Part shown: positions 24,122 through 34,526 of the stretch, one piece after another | Numbering within the stretch: the first letter of the stretch is position 1 | How the letters are laid out: every line of letters starts with the position of its first letter | Assembly: GCF_030272615.1 (NCBI RefSeq) | Contig: NC_081407.1 | Location: 265,063,074 to 265,127,073, forward strand | Source: Cryptomeria japonica | Taxonomy: Eukaryota; Streptophyta; Pinopsida; Cupressales; Cupressaceae | Reading direction: 5' to 3' | Length of the DNA stretch: 64,000 bases | Notes under the pieces: generated by a model | The model's input: only the letters and a program-made list of their open reading frames with translations | Told to the model about the DNA's origin: nothing | Databases searched by the model: none | Translations under genes and position numbers: made by a program

Positions 24122-25644
24122 TTATGTGGTTGAGAGAAGTGGGAATCAATGGGCTTCACAGACCCCGACTCAACCAAAGTATCACCAATAAGCTTAACCT
24201 TTTCGTGATCCATTTTTCGTCCACTCCTTAAAGGTTTGTCTAAAGAACCCTTTTTGAGGGTCTTTTGCTGCAAGCCTAAAACAGGCGGGGCTTTGTTACT
24301 CTTCACAGAATCTGAGGCCACTATAGTGGAAGGAGGAGTAGACGCCATGACCACTGCACCTCCAGGGACTTGTGACACACTAAGTTCTCTGTTGTCTTGA
24401 ACATGGTAAGGCAAATCCATAACCATTTGAACATCCTATTGATTCTCCAAAGATAGGGCCCGATCCTCTTTCTTGGAATCCCCATCTAGCACCTCATGCT
24501 GAAATTGGGCACCCAAGGACATTTCAACTGGAACTCCTTCCTCTTGGACCAAATCATCTAGAACATCAAACCTATTTAGGGTGACATCATTTTGCCTATC
24601 CAACCAGGTTCTCTTCTTTCCTTTGCCTTTATTCCGAGGTTTGACAGGAATGAAGCCATCTTTATCAGCAGGACCATCAGGCACACGGGATTTCCCCTTA
24701 TCTTCCCCTAGAACAAAGTGAGGAGGATCAGAGACGACCAATTTAGAAGATTTATTTTTGGGACATCTCCCCTGTAAATGACCATATTCATGACAAATTC
24801 TACATCTAAATGGCAGAGTCTCATAGTCCAGCTGTTGGATCCAAGAAGATGTCCCCAAACATATTTCCATAGAGTTTGGCAAAGGATTATTTAAATCAAC
24901 TTCTACACATATACGAGCATAGGAACTTACCTTTCGATCTTGAGTTTGTGAAGTTGAACCCACAGGTTTACCAAGAAGCAGTGAGATTGAGTGAAGAATA
25001 TCTTCTCTCCAGAATTCCAATGGAAGCCTCGACAATCGGATCCACACGGGCACACGAGAGGGAAACTCCTCAGCAGAATTAAAGCCAATATGCCAAGGTT
25101 TGATAAAGAGTCCCACCTGGTTGAAAAAATAAGGGCCACCCTCAAAAGCCTTGTTCCTGTCTGCCAGGTTGGAAAAAATAACCAGAAAATAGTTATTGGC
25201 TGCCATAAGTAGCTCCATATCTCCTTCAGGAATCCAAACACGGTGTGCCCAAGACTCTAAAACAGGTATAGAGAGGTGAATACCAATAAATTTGCATATG
25301 AGAGCATGATTACACCAATATTCAACATCCTTTGAAATTTGCTCAGGTTGAATAACAAGAACTGGACGATCTTGGGATCTCTCCAAACAACCATTCACTT
25401 TTTTCATGTGAAAAGGCTCTTTCGAAGAAGAGACGCCTGCCCCTGATTGGGAATTACTAATGTGTTCCTTTCCACATGCATGCATCAAATGAGACGGATC
25501 CGCCATATCTAGATCTCCAGAGATCATTTGAGAGGAGGATAATCCTCTATTCTCCATGGACCCAGAGAAAATGCCAAAAAAAGAAAAAGAAGAGGGGCGG
25601 AAAACCCAACCCCAAAACCCCGCACACCCCCAACGACAACCCAA
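24118..25644 (-). pseudogene. LINE ORF1: DUF4283-like protein with CCHC zinc knuckle
   Basis: A nearly intact frame. The open frame starts at 25644, but MENRGLSSS at about 25557 is the better start because the residues before it look like untranslated leader. A DUF4283-like domain occupies the first half (HRVWIPEGDMELLMAANNYF, VPVWIRLSRLPLEFW). The knuckle CRICHEYGHLQGRC (C-x2-C-x4-H-x4-C) lies near 24790. A basic, lysine-rich tail follows. A single in-frame stop at 24436 separates the last ~105 codons, which continue in the same frame to the TGA at 24118-24120 overlapping the ORF2 ATG. The protein binds element RNA in known plant LINEs. Confidence 0.88.
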
Positions 25645-27149
25645 AGCAGAAGAAACAGAAAAGGGTCACTAAAAAAACCTTGCGACAGCCTAGAAAACCC
25701 AACCACGGGCAAGCAAAAAACGACCCCCAGTAAGCAAGAAACCCCCCTCCCCCTCCGCGGAACGAAGCAAGCAGAGCGCAGGACACAGGCTAGGGCATGT
25801 CGGCCCTAGCACGACACCCACGCAAACACAGAAGCATCCTCCAATCCTCGATTCGACTGTCATACATATTGCAGTCCATATTAATATTAATATTACTATT
25901 AATTCTGCATAAGAACATTATCGGGCTTCATATATTAAGCATACTTATTAAACACATCCCCATGCATACCACCAAGAACAAGGATGTTATTGCCTACAAC
26001 TTAATAACAGTTCTGATCTCATCTGATCCATGGTGATGTCACTAGATGCTTTTTATTCATTTCCTTTATATCTCTTGATGTGAGGGAGAGATCACACCTC
26101 TTCATCATGTATGTCCTTTGGAAAGAGACACCCTTTCACCATTTGCACTCTTTGTTCTTTCTACCCTTTGAAAGGGACACAACCTTCCACAATCAGATCT
26201 GCACTTCTCATTTTCCAAATTCTCCCCCCCTCAAATGAGGTTCTCTTCTCCCTTATATATCTCACGTTTGAGGGAGTCACAACTTATTTCATGCCTTTTG
26301 ACCATTCATTAACTTTAGTCAAATATTAATTATATTTAATTATATATTTTTTATATTTTAATTTAATTTTTATATTTGTTCTTTTGTATTTTAATTTTAT
26401 TATTATTATTTATTATTAAATTATATTTTAAAGTAGGGACATTACATTGGCCCTATCTATGGCCTCATAATGTACCCCACTGGGTTTTGATCCCTATGCT
26501 CCAACATAAAACTTTTACCAAGAGCCTCAACACCTACAAATACAAACAAATCAAAGTTAAAAATTTATAATGAAAGTAATTCCTTTTAAAAATTTTAAAA
26601 AAGGATTCACTTTGATGTTTAAATTAATTTTTTGAGGTTAACTTGATGATCTTTGCATCTCTCTTTGTAAAAGCTTGATAAAAAATTGCTTGTGCAATCC
26701 TTACTACATTGGCCTTCTTTGAATATGGTGAGTCAAACCATGCTTGACTCACAAACATTTGCTTAAGTGATGCCAACAAACTATTAATGCTTTGCAAGGT
26801 TAGGAAGTTAGTTGCAAAGCTTGTGACATTTGGTCGCACAAGCTCTTCTCTTTGCTTGAGTAAACATGACATGGTGTGAGGACTTCCTCCCATCAAGAAA
26901 ACAAAAAATCTTTGCTCCAACTATCTTTTCAGACACAACATTGGTATTGCGTTCTTGTTGTTGAAAAACGAGTACATGGTTGTTTGAGGTTGGTGCATGT
27001 TGAGCTGTTCTAACCACTGACACCAAGTCATAATCACAAGGATGTGGGTTGTTGCTTGACTAGCAAAGCTCAAGCATTTGAATTTTTTTGAGAATTTTGA
27101 TCCCTTGTTGATTTGTTGAAAGATCATTGGGTTGCCCTCGTAAGTTTGT

Positions 27150-30100
27150 TCACTTAGATTGAGGTGGAAATTTACTGACGATTTCTTAGAATAATATTTG
27201 AGAGAACGTGGATAAAAAGATGATCATTCCATATATGCATCGGCATAATGGTGTTCCTAAGAGGCGTGATCATAGCATAATGGAAATAATGTGAAGTATG
27301 TTGAAGGATACAGATCTAGTTTGTGCATTTTGGGTTGAAGCGGTTCTTAGAGCAATGCATTAGTTGAACAAGACACACAAAGGTTTTGGTGTACAAATTT
27401 CATGCACATCCTCAAGGTGTAAAGAAAGAAGTTAATAAGTCTTTGAGTTTTAGCTTTCTTGGATACGACTCAAAATCAAAGGGTTATTGGTTCATGGATC
27501 TAGCTACAAAGAAGCTGCACTTCAATAGAGCTGTCTTTGATGATGAGACACTCGCCTCACCATTTATTGCTTCGAAACAAGCATGAAAACTATTTGAGAG
27601 TGAAGAAGATGAATTTGAGGACATTGAAAATGAAGAAGAACAAGATGGTGAAGATTTGTTTTAGATGGAACAACCACCATCCATGTCCTCATTTGTTATG
27701 CACAAAATACCCAATTGGTATTACACTACCGTGAAGGTTGCGAAGTCAGATGCAAATTTTGATATGTATGCTTCAAGGTGAAAGACTCACAACAAGCCTT
27801 TTGATGAAGTAAATTTGGCTCTCAGGTGCACAATGATACAAAACACAAAATCAAAAACAATGAAGTAGGCACTTGTTTCATAGTTTTGGAAAGATTCCAT
27901 GGATGCAATACTAAGTATTGATGAAAAACAACATATGAACTTGTTGATCTTTCACTAGGGAAGAGAGCAATTGGATGCAAATGGGTTTTCAAAATAAATT
28001 ACAAACTAGATACAAATATTAAGCATAAGACAACTTAGTTTGGTTGGCAGGTTCATCAAATGGATGGTAAGAGTGCTCTCCTAAATAGAGATCTTAGGGA
28101 AGAGGTTTATCAACTTAACCAAAGGGATGCATTGCACTTGATTCGGCAAAAAAAGTTTGTAGACCTGTGAAATCTTTCCACAGTTTGAAATAGGCTTTTA
28201 AAGCCTAACATAAATATTTATGAGCATCTCCTTAGTCATGGATTCACCAAAAATCTATATAATTTCAATCCCTACCTCAAAGAGCAAGGTGGGAGATTGT
28301 GATTTTGACTGTTTATGTTGATGATTTAGTTCTTAGACAATGATTGAAATAAACAAAGAATGTTCTAAAAAATGGTTGGACAACATGACAAATCTCAAGC
28401 TTCTACATTACTATCGTGAACTTGAAGTATGGGAAAAGAAAATTTGTGTATTTGTAACTAAGATGAAATATACCAAGGCATTGTGCAACAAATTAAGAAT
28501 GATAGATTGCAAACCAATTTCAACACTAATGGAGATTGTCTTTTGGCTATCAAGGAGTGATCAATCACCATAGGTGAATGCGATTGTGTAAAACCCCGAC
28601 CTTCATTAGCTTTGTATTCATTGATACCCTAATTAAATTTGAATTTACAAGAGTGTGAAACGATTTGCAGAGCATCTATTGTATGAATTGGCTTGTTATA
28701 CATCAATGCAGAATGGTCCTTTCCATTTACACCTCAATATGAATCACATAGATTGTCAAACGGGTCTATAGTGATGTAAAATAAATTGTAGAGCCTTTTC
28801 TATTTTGACTTCGAAATACATTGAACATGCTGTGGTAACAATAGGAACAATTGTTAGAACTGCCACGACAATGAAATCGAAAGTGCAGTGGCAAACCTTT
28901 AAATTAATGGATTGTGAATACATTACAAATTTTGCGATAACAACATTAACAACACATAAAAGTACACTTAGAGATGCTGCAAATACCATAGGTAGTCATC
29001 TAAAACTTACATGCCCAACCCACAACAACAATAAATCATATGAAGTTGATGCAGTTCTAGTCCTTGACCATGGGATATTGCTCATGACCTTAGGTAAAAT
29101 TGTGTGATAGGGCAAAGCATTTTTGTCCTCTACCTCGTGAAACCAAAAGAGTTTCTATCTTGCGGTCTTCAGTCTTAGATTTGATTATTCAAACATTGGT
29201 GCTTAGATTGATGGCGGCCAGGGTTTTGATTTGGATAATAGTCAATGATCCTTGTCTGAGCACTCCCCATCATTTGATATCCTTCTAATCGATGATTAAT
29301 GAGGGGTCCCACCAAACAATGGCTAAGGTTTGTGCAAATCATGGGTAGCTGTAGATACAACTCCCACCTTTAAGAATGGGTGATTGGTCATGTTCTATAA
29401 GCAACAACTCTCCTTTCCCACATCATTTGAATTGGTTGACTTAATCAGCCTTCTTCATCCCTTGCTTATAGTCATGCATGAATCCATGCCAAAGTGTTTT
29501 GATTATCGTTTTTGGTGGGAAAATCCCCTTTTTAGTGGTTGTATCGTCAAGCTGGCCATTAATGGCACTTTGATTGTGTAGGGGTAGGTAGGAATGGATC
29601 GTGCAAAAGGATGGGGGTGTCAAAGTTTGGAGGTTGAGGATACTACCTAACTCTTACTCTTGTTGGGGATTAGAGTTTAGAGGTGAGGCATACTAATAAC
29701 GAGAAGTTTGACTCTCCAACAAGGGAAGGCAAAGGAAAAGCAGAGTGGGTGGAGGAGCTTGTTGTGAAGGGAAACCCCACAACCTACACAAACGTAGTAA
29801 GTGGAACATATCTTCCCAGTTATAAACCTCTAAACTCATTGGGTACATGGGGGATCAAAAAAGGGTGACATATATGCAAATTTGGACCAAAGGAGGCATC
29901 GGGAATAGGTAATAGGCCTTTAGTCCCTAAATCTGAATCAATTGAAAAGAGGACATTACAAATTCTTTATTGCCAGTTGATTGGGAGTCTCATTTACTTG
30001 ATCTACATTTTGCCACATATTGGCTATGTTGTTTGTTATTTTTCAAGGTTCATGTAGGAACCGAAGGTATGTTTATGGTATGGTGGAATGTGGCCTAGAA

Positions 30101-30480
30101 TATAAGTAGAATGATTGATATCCTTGGATGACGAGAAATCCACTTTTGGATTTGTATCCTTTTTGGTATTAAATTGGATATCATGGGGAGGGGGGGGGGG
30201 TTGAGAAGTAGACCATTGATGCTCATCCTTCCACAAACGTCTAATATTGTATCAAAGGTGGAGTTGTTTGTGAAGCAATATGGTTACATCACATTTTGAT
30301 AGAAATGGCCATACTTGAAAGACAACTTACAATTCTATTTTGCAGCAATCAGGGTGTGTTGAAGCTTGCCCCTAATCCATTTTTTCATAAGCACAGTAAA
30401 CACTTTGAAGTTTAGTACGACTACATTTGAGAACATGTTCAACAACATAATATTCAGCTCTAGTAATTTTCAACTTAGGA
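27150..30480 (+). pseudogene. Ancient Copia polyprotein: integrase, RT and RNase H, split by a solo LTR
   Basis: Remnants in correct Copia order on the plus strand. Integrase end: GVPKRRDHSIMEIM and AFWVEAVLRAMH (27250-27360). The region before RT: LGYDSKSKGYWFMDL (near 27460-27510). RT: KRAIGCKWVFKINYKLDT (27962-28015) and VHQMDGKSALLNRDLREEVY (28050-28110). End of RT: CKPISTLME (near 28510). RNase H: QLIGSLIYL (29975-30000), DDEKSTFGFV (near 30130) and NQGVLKLAPNPFFHKHSKHF (30345-30405). Frameshifts and stops are everywhere. The N-terminal gag, protease and much of integrase are missing. A purine tract and TGTTATAA at 30585-30605 may mark the start of its 3' LTR. Confidence 0.85.
28587..29960 (+). 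mobile_element. Solo LTR of the TGTAATGTCC family inside Copia
   Basis: Starts TGTAAAACCCCGACC and ends GAGGACATTACA, 1,374 bp. Flanks are GATTG (28582-28586) and AATTC (29961-29965), each one base from GATTC. Removing the insert with that target joins the Copia frame as V-N-A-I-L-Y-C-Q-L-I-G-S-L-I-Y-L, which matches the expected RT to RNase H junction. Internal open frames show nothing recognisable. Confidence 0.75.
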
Positions 30481-30599
30481 GTAGTGGACAAACATTTTCA
30501 TTAAATCCCCTACAATGGTAAAATTCAAAGTTTTTCAACACTTCTTAATTCGTGCTCTTGAGAAAATGATGTAATAAGAGGGGGGGGGGGAATTGTTAT

Positions 30600-31537
30600 A
30601 ATTTTTTCTTTTTTGTTTGATGTGTGTGGGGAGAGGGCCCACTCCCTTTAGTATGATCTAAAGATAAACAATTAAGGAAAGCTTCAAGAATCCAACCTAA
30701 TAATAAGGGAGCAAAGAAAAAGAAAGGAACAAATCAAAACTACATAGATCTACCTTGCTCTAGAGTTAGGCAGAAACAATTGAAAGGAGACTGTAAAGAG
30801 ATTATTACTTTGAGCCCCCCAAAAGTACTTTAGTTCTATATTTGCTATTAGCAAACTCAAAACTCCTCATAAAAGTTTAGCTGCTATGTAATTTGAACAA
30901 GTTAGGTATAGCCATGTCCAATTAGAATTTAAGAGCCCATTAGGCTTCAGCCAGAGGCTCCCTTTCACCCCTTCTAGAAAGAAGAGCTTCCATGGTCCAT
31001 TGGGAGCTTAATCTAATACAATCCCTAGCTTCTAACCAAAGATTTTCTACGTCAGATTTTTTGCTCCTTTGTTTTTTTGATAGAGGCAGAGAGAGCCACT
31101 GCAGATAGAAGGGGGAAGCCAATTTCTATAGATGCAATCTTCCCATCCTTTAGCCCTATCTCCTCAAGAATAAGCTGTGTGTCTTTATCCTTGATGAATC
31201 TCTCTATTGTAGCTTGGTTTCCATTGTTATCTTTCTCCCTGGATTCACAAATTTTGACTTGGGGCCACCCTTTCCTAACACTTCATGGTTTGCTTTAGTT
31301 TTGCTGCACAGTTTTGGGAGATTGTTAAGATTTCTTTGGTCAATAAATCATCTAGGAATCTTTGTAGGCCAAAACATCAACGTTTGATGCCCTGATATCT
31401 TCCTCTCTAGAGAGAACCTTCATTGGTGCTTTACAAAAATTGAGGAGCCTTAGTTGTTCTTGCTTTTGAATCCTCCTCCTAGGTATCTTTTCCTTGATTT
31501 ACCATGAAGCAGCCATTGTTTTGCTAGATAAACTTAG
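30600..31537. other. Possible Copia 3' LTR remnant, then unclassified sequence
   Basis: From 30594 a TGTTATAATTTTTTC start after a G-rich tract fits a 3' LTR of the neighbouring Copia. The stretch 30930-31537 has minus-strand coding-like pieces (for example IKDKDTQLILEEIGLKDGK near 31170) that I cannot assign. It is interrupted at 31538 by the Copia-like solo LTR and resumes at 39373. Confidence 0.4.
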
Positions 31538-32254
31538 TGTTGGATATTGCTACTGCTAGGATATGTTGTTATCATTGATGTCAACATATTCCTGTGTTTT
31601 GGTGTTGCAGAAAAATATTTTGGTGATCCGGTGATTGTAGTGAGTTGATCTCGTTGGTTTATCTGTTTGCTATGCTGAATCAACTAGAGATACGTCATTC
31701 TTTATTGATTCCATGATGCTATGTGATGATTTGATCGAGTTAAGGATTTCGGTATGGAGATTGGTTTTCAGTGTTCAGTGTTCAGTGTTCAGTGTTGCAG
31801 AGTTCTAGTGTTCGATCCTGTTGTGACCTTTTCACACATCGCCCCATTGCTAACGGGGATCCTGCTTTCTGCGTTGTTAGGTTAGGGTTTTGGTTGCTTA
31901 GTGGGCAATTTTGTGTTTCCCGTGTCCGAGTCTCGGAGTTTTGATCATGCCTAGTGTCATTTAGGGTTTTGAAGTTATAGGATCAAGTGCATGAAAATTG
32001 AGATTTTAATGATCCTAGTTTTGTCCAAGTGTTGACCTTTTGGAGCATTAACGTGTTTTTAAATGTCTTCATCGGTGATTTTAAGTGCTAAGGCGTTTTC
32101 AGATGTTTTGGAGTTGTTTTCTCGCTCCTAGGGAGTTATTCGAGTTGATTTTGCACTTTATCTCGATAGATTTCCTTGTGTTACGCTTCAATTTTTGATG
32201 AATTTGCCTAGGTCCAGTTGAGTTTTATTGAGTTTCAAAGTTTCTAAGTGATTT

Positions 32255-32945
32255 CTGAGTGGAAAAATCATCATTTTCCGGATGAAAATCCATATTTTAA
32301 GGGTTAAGAGGTCAAAATTTCATACTAGGGGTGCTTTTCCCCTCATATTCCTGACTACCCATGGTTTTCCCCACTTAGAATCCAAATTGGACATGGATTT
32401 CCCTTGAAATCCGTACTTGCTTCATTTTTCCACCACTGTGAGTCCATACTAGGGTCATTTTTCCCCTAGAAGCATTAAATTTTGACTGTGTCAGGATTTA
32501 TCCTGGCTACCCACATTTTTCCACCAGGGAGTATGGATAGGATTGCGGATGACATTTGTCTTGATTCCACACCTGGGTCGATTTTCCACTAGGTCTTTTG
32601 TGACGAGTTTTGAGGATTTTTTGCAGACTCTCTGTCCAGACTATAGGCGATTTTCCACTGAGAGTATTTTTAATGATTTTGAGTCCGGATTTTCATCCAG
32701 GTTGAGGTCGATTTTCCACCAAGGGGTAGTTTGAGTGAATGAAGTGCATTTTGAGTCCGGATTTTCATCTAGACTAAGGTCGATTTTCTCCTAGCCCCAT
32801 TTTGTGTGCATTTTGATGGATTTTGTTGGGAAGTTTTGTCTATACTTAGATCAATTTTCCCTTATGGGGAATATTTTGATGTTTTAAATGATATTGATGG
32901 TATTTTTAAATCCCTACTTGGATTGATTTTTCTAAGTGGCTCAAA
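32255..32945 (+). repeat. Diverged tandem array with hairpin units (element B)
   Basis: About eight units with the alternating strings GAGTCCGGATTTTCATC, CAGACT and GGTCGATTTTCCACC. This is the same array as in element A seen on the other strand, more diverged. Confidence 0.72.
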
Positions 32946-34526
32946 TTTTGATTTAAATTGCAATATTTTAATAAAGTGAGCCTTGTTTTAATTGTTTTTT
33001 AATAAAGCAATGATTATTTAATAAATTTAAAAAAACAATTAAATGATTTGCAATAAGCATTTAATGTTTTCAACCTTCTAGAAGCAAATCGGTTTCACCA
33101 AAGCAAGTATAAGACCAAGTGTTTTATTCCACATTGCTTGTGTGGTGATATTTGATGATGAAAGTGAGTTCAAATAGAGAGAAGTCCAGCATTATTTTAT
33201 TGTTAAGTTTGCCAGGTGTCTCCATGCAAGGGTGATTTTCTCTCTTATTGGTGATTTTCGATGAAGTGTTTTGGTGGAGTGGTTGATTGAAGACTTCCAT
33301 TTTTTCCTCCATTTTTCCAGCTTGGCAATTCACTTGATTGCTCCCATTGAAGTTCCTTGACTACATTGTTTTTAGATTTTCGATTTTTTTGGGAGATAGC
33401 GTTTTTTCCTAGTTTGGCAACTTTGATGATTTTAGAGGACTCTTACCTTTAAGTTGGCGATTTTCCTTGGGGCTGCCATTTTTGCATGCTGTTATCAGAC
33501 TGATTTGGCTGCCATTGAAGACCCCTCATGCCACGATTTTGGTCACAGTTTGCCATTTTTGGAGAAATCCACGATTTTGGTGAAGGGGCGATTTGTTGTG
33601 ATAGGGTTTTGACTCCAAACCTTGATGATTTTTTTTGATGCCACCATCCTCACTTGCTGTTCTCAGACCATTGTTGGCAGATTGTATGCAGATTGAAGAC
33701 ATTTTCCAGATTTGAAGGTGACGCCGTAGTTGGGAAAATACAATTTTTATTTGGCAAGTGTTTTAGGGACATATTTTGATGGATTCCATGCATCTTTGAT
33801 ACTCCCATTGCTCCTTACTTGCTGTCATTCCTCACATCTGAACTTTGATGCCATTGTTGCAGCAGGGGTGACCTCCATTGTTGGCTGTCCATCTATTTTC
33901 AGACTTAAACTTTCATTGCCAGCCAACTCTAAACTTAACGATTTACCTTTGGGAGAATTTTCAAGTCATTTTCAGTCAATCACTTGACCATTTGAGGGCT
34001 GTTACAGGTCTGCAACTTCGCCATGGCTGCTTGTCTTCAGAAAATTTAACTCTTACCAGCCATACTATTTTTCCCAGGTTTGATTTGCTTTCATTGTCTA
34101 AGTTGTTTTCCATCAAATTTATGCATGTTTAGGTGATTGCAACTTGTTTTGAAAGGCTAATTTGTACAGTTTCAGGTTGTCTCAGACTTTGTTGACCTCC
34201 ATTGTTGAGTTCGGAAGGTGTCCTCAGACATAATTTTGTTTGAAAACACCATCTTTCACGCCTTTCCTTAGTCACTCTTGATCCGGTATACTCCCTTGCA
34301 CTATAATTTGCACAAAATTTCAAAGTATAAGGAGGTGTTGATTTCATGAGGGTTTCATGCCCTAATTTTTCACATTTCGAATTTACATTGTTAAAATCTA
34401 CCTAGAGTGTGGACTATTTTCCTAATTTCCATACCCTAATTAGCCTAAAATCATTAAGAAGTCAGGAATTTTATTAAGAATAGTATATTTTTCCTAATTT
34501 CTAACTTCAAGCTTTGTACAGGTGTG

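Larger units (their letters stand above)
12388..25854 (-). mobile_element. Full-length L1-type LINE, about 6.3 kb, split by element A
   Basis: A 16-bp target-site duplication flanks it: GACTGTCACACATATT (12372-12387) and GACTGTCATACATATT (25855-25870), one difference. The plus-strand T-run at 12388 is the poly(A) tail of this minus-strand element. Read right to left it has a short leader, ORF1 with a CCHC knuckle, endonuclease, RT, zf-RVT and RNase H. Removing element A (13883-21000) and one GGACC joins the zf-RVT region in frame. It inserted into the solo LTR (10809-26446), 39 bp from the small hAT-like element. Confidence 0.93.
10809..26446 (-). mobile_element. Solo LTR of the TGTAATGTCC family, split by a hAT-like element and a LINE
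   Basis: On the minus strand it starts TGTAATGTCCCTAC at 26446 and ends with GGTACATTACA at 10809. Flanks are TTAGC (10804-10808) and TTGGC (26447-26451), a 5-bp duplication with one change. Removing the element and one repeat restores the hAT frame as D-R-A-K-K-A-I-K, which supports the boundaries. Its own sequence is 10809-11376, 12349-12387 and 25871-26446, about 1.2 kb. The 26050-26450 part is similar in inverse orientation to 43732-44150 of another family member. No internal coding region is present, so it is a solo LTR. Confidence 0.88.
9740..27130 (-). pseudogene. hAT-type (DUF659) transposase, interrupted by TRIM and solo LTR
   Basis: Read right to left and with insertions removed, this is the middle and C-terminal part of a plant hAT transposase. 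The block 26920-26624 contains RPNVTSFATNFLTLQSI, typical of DUF659 proteins. After the solo LTR it resumes at 10808 with AKKAIKNYLRGN and WKIIEHRWNNQL, then the 10676-10491 block. Beyond the TRIM, 10018-9890 reads ILSQSCSTS...NWSSF...IHTKK, the hAT C-terminal dimerisation region, followed by an LDENDPYSNW tail near 9790. Stops and frameshifts are frequent, and the N-terminal zinc-finger part is missing. A CATAG... start at 9360 followed by ACTC repeats may be the surviving terminal repeat. It is not functional. Confidence 0.82.
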
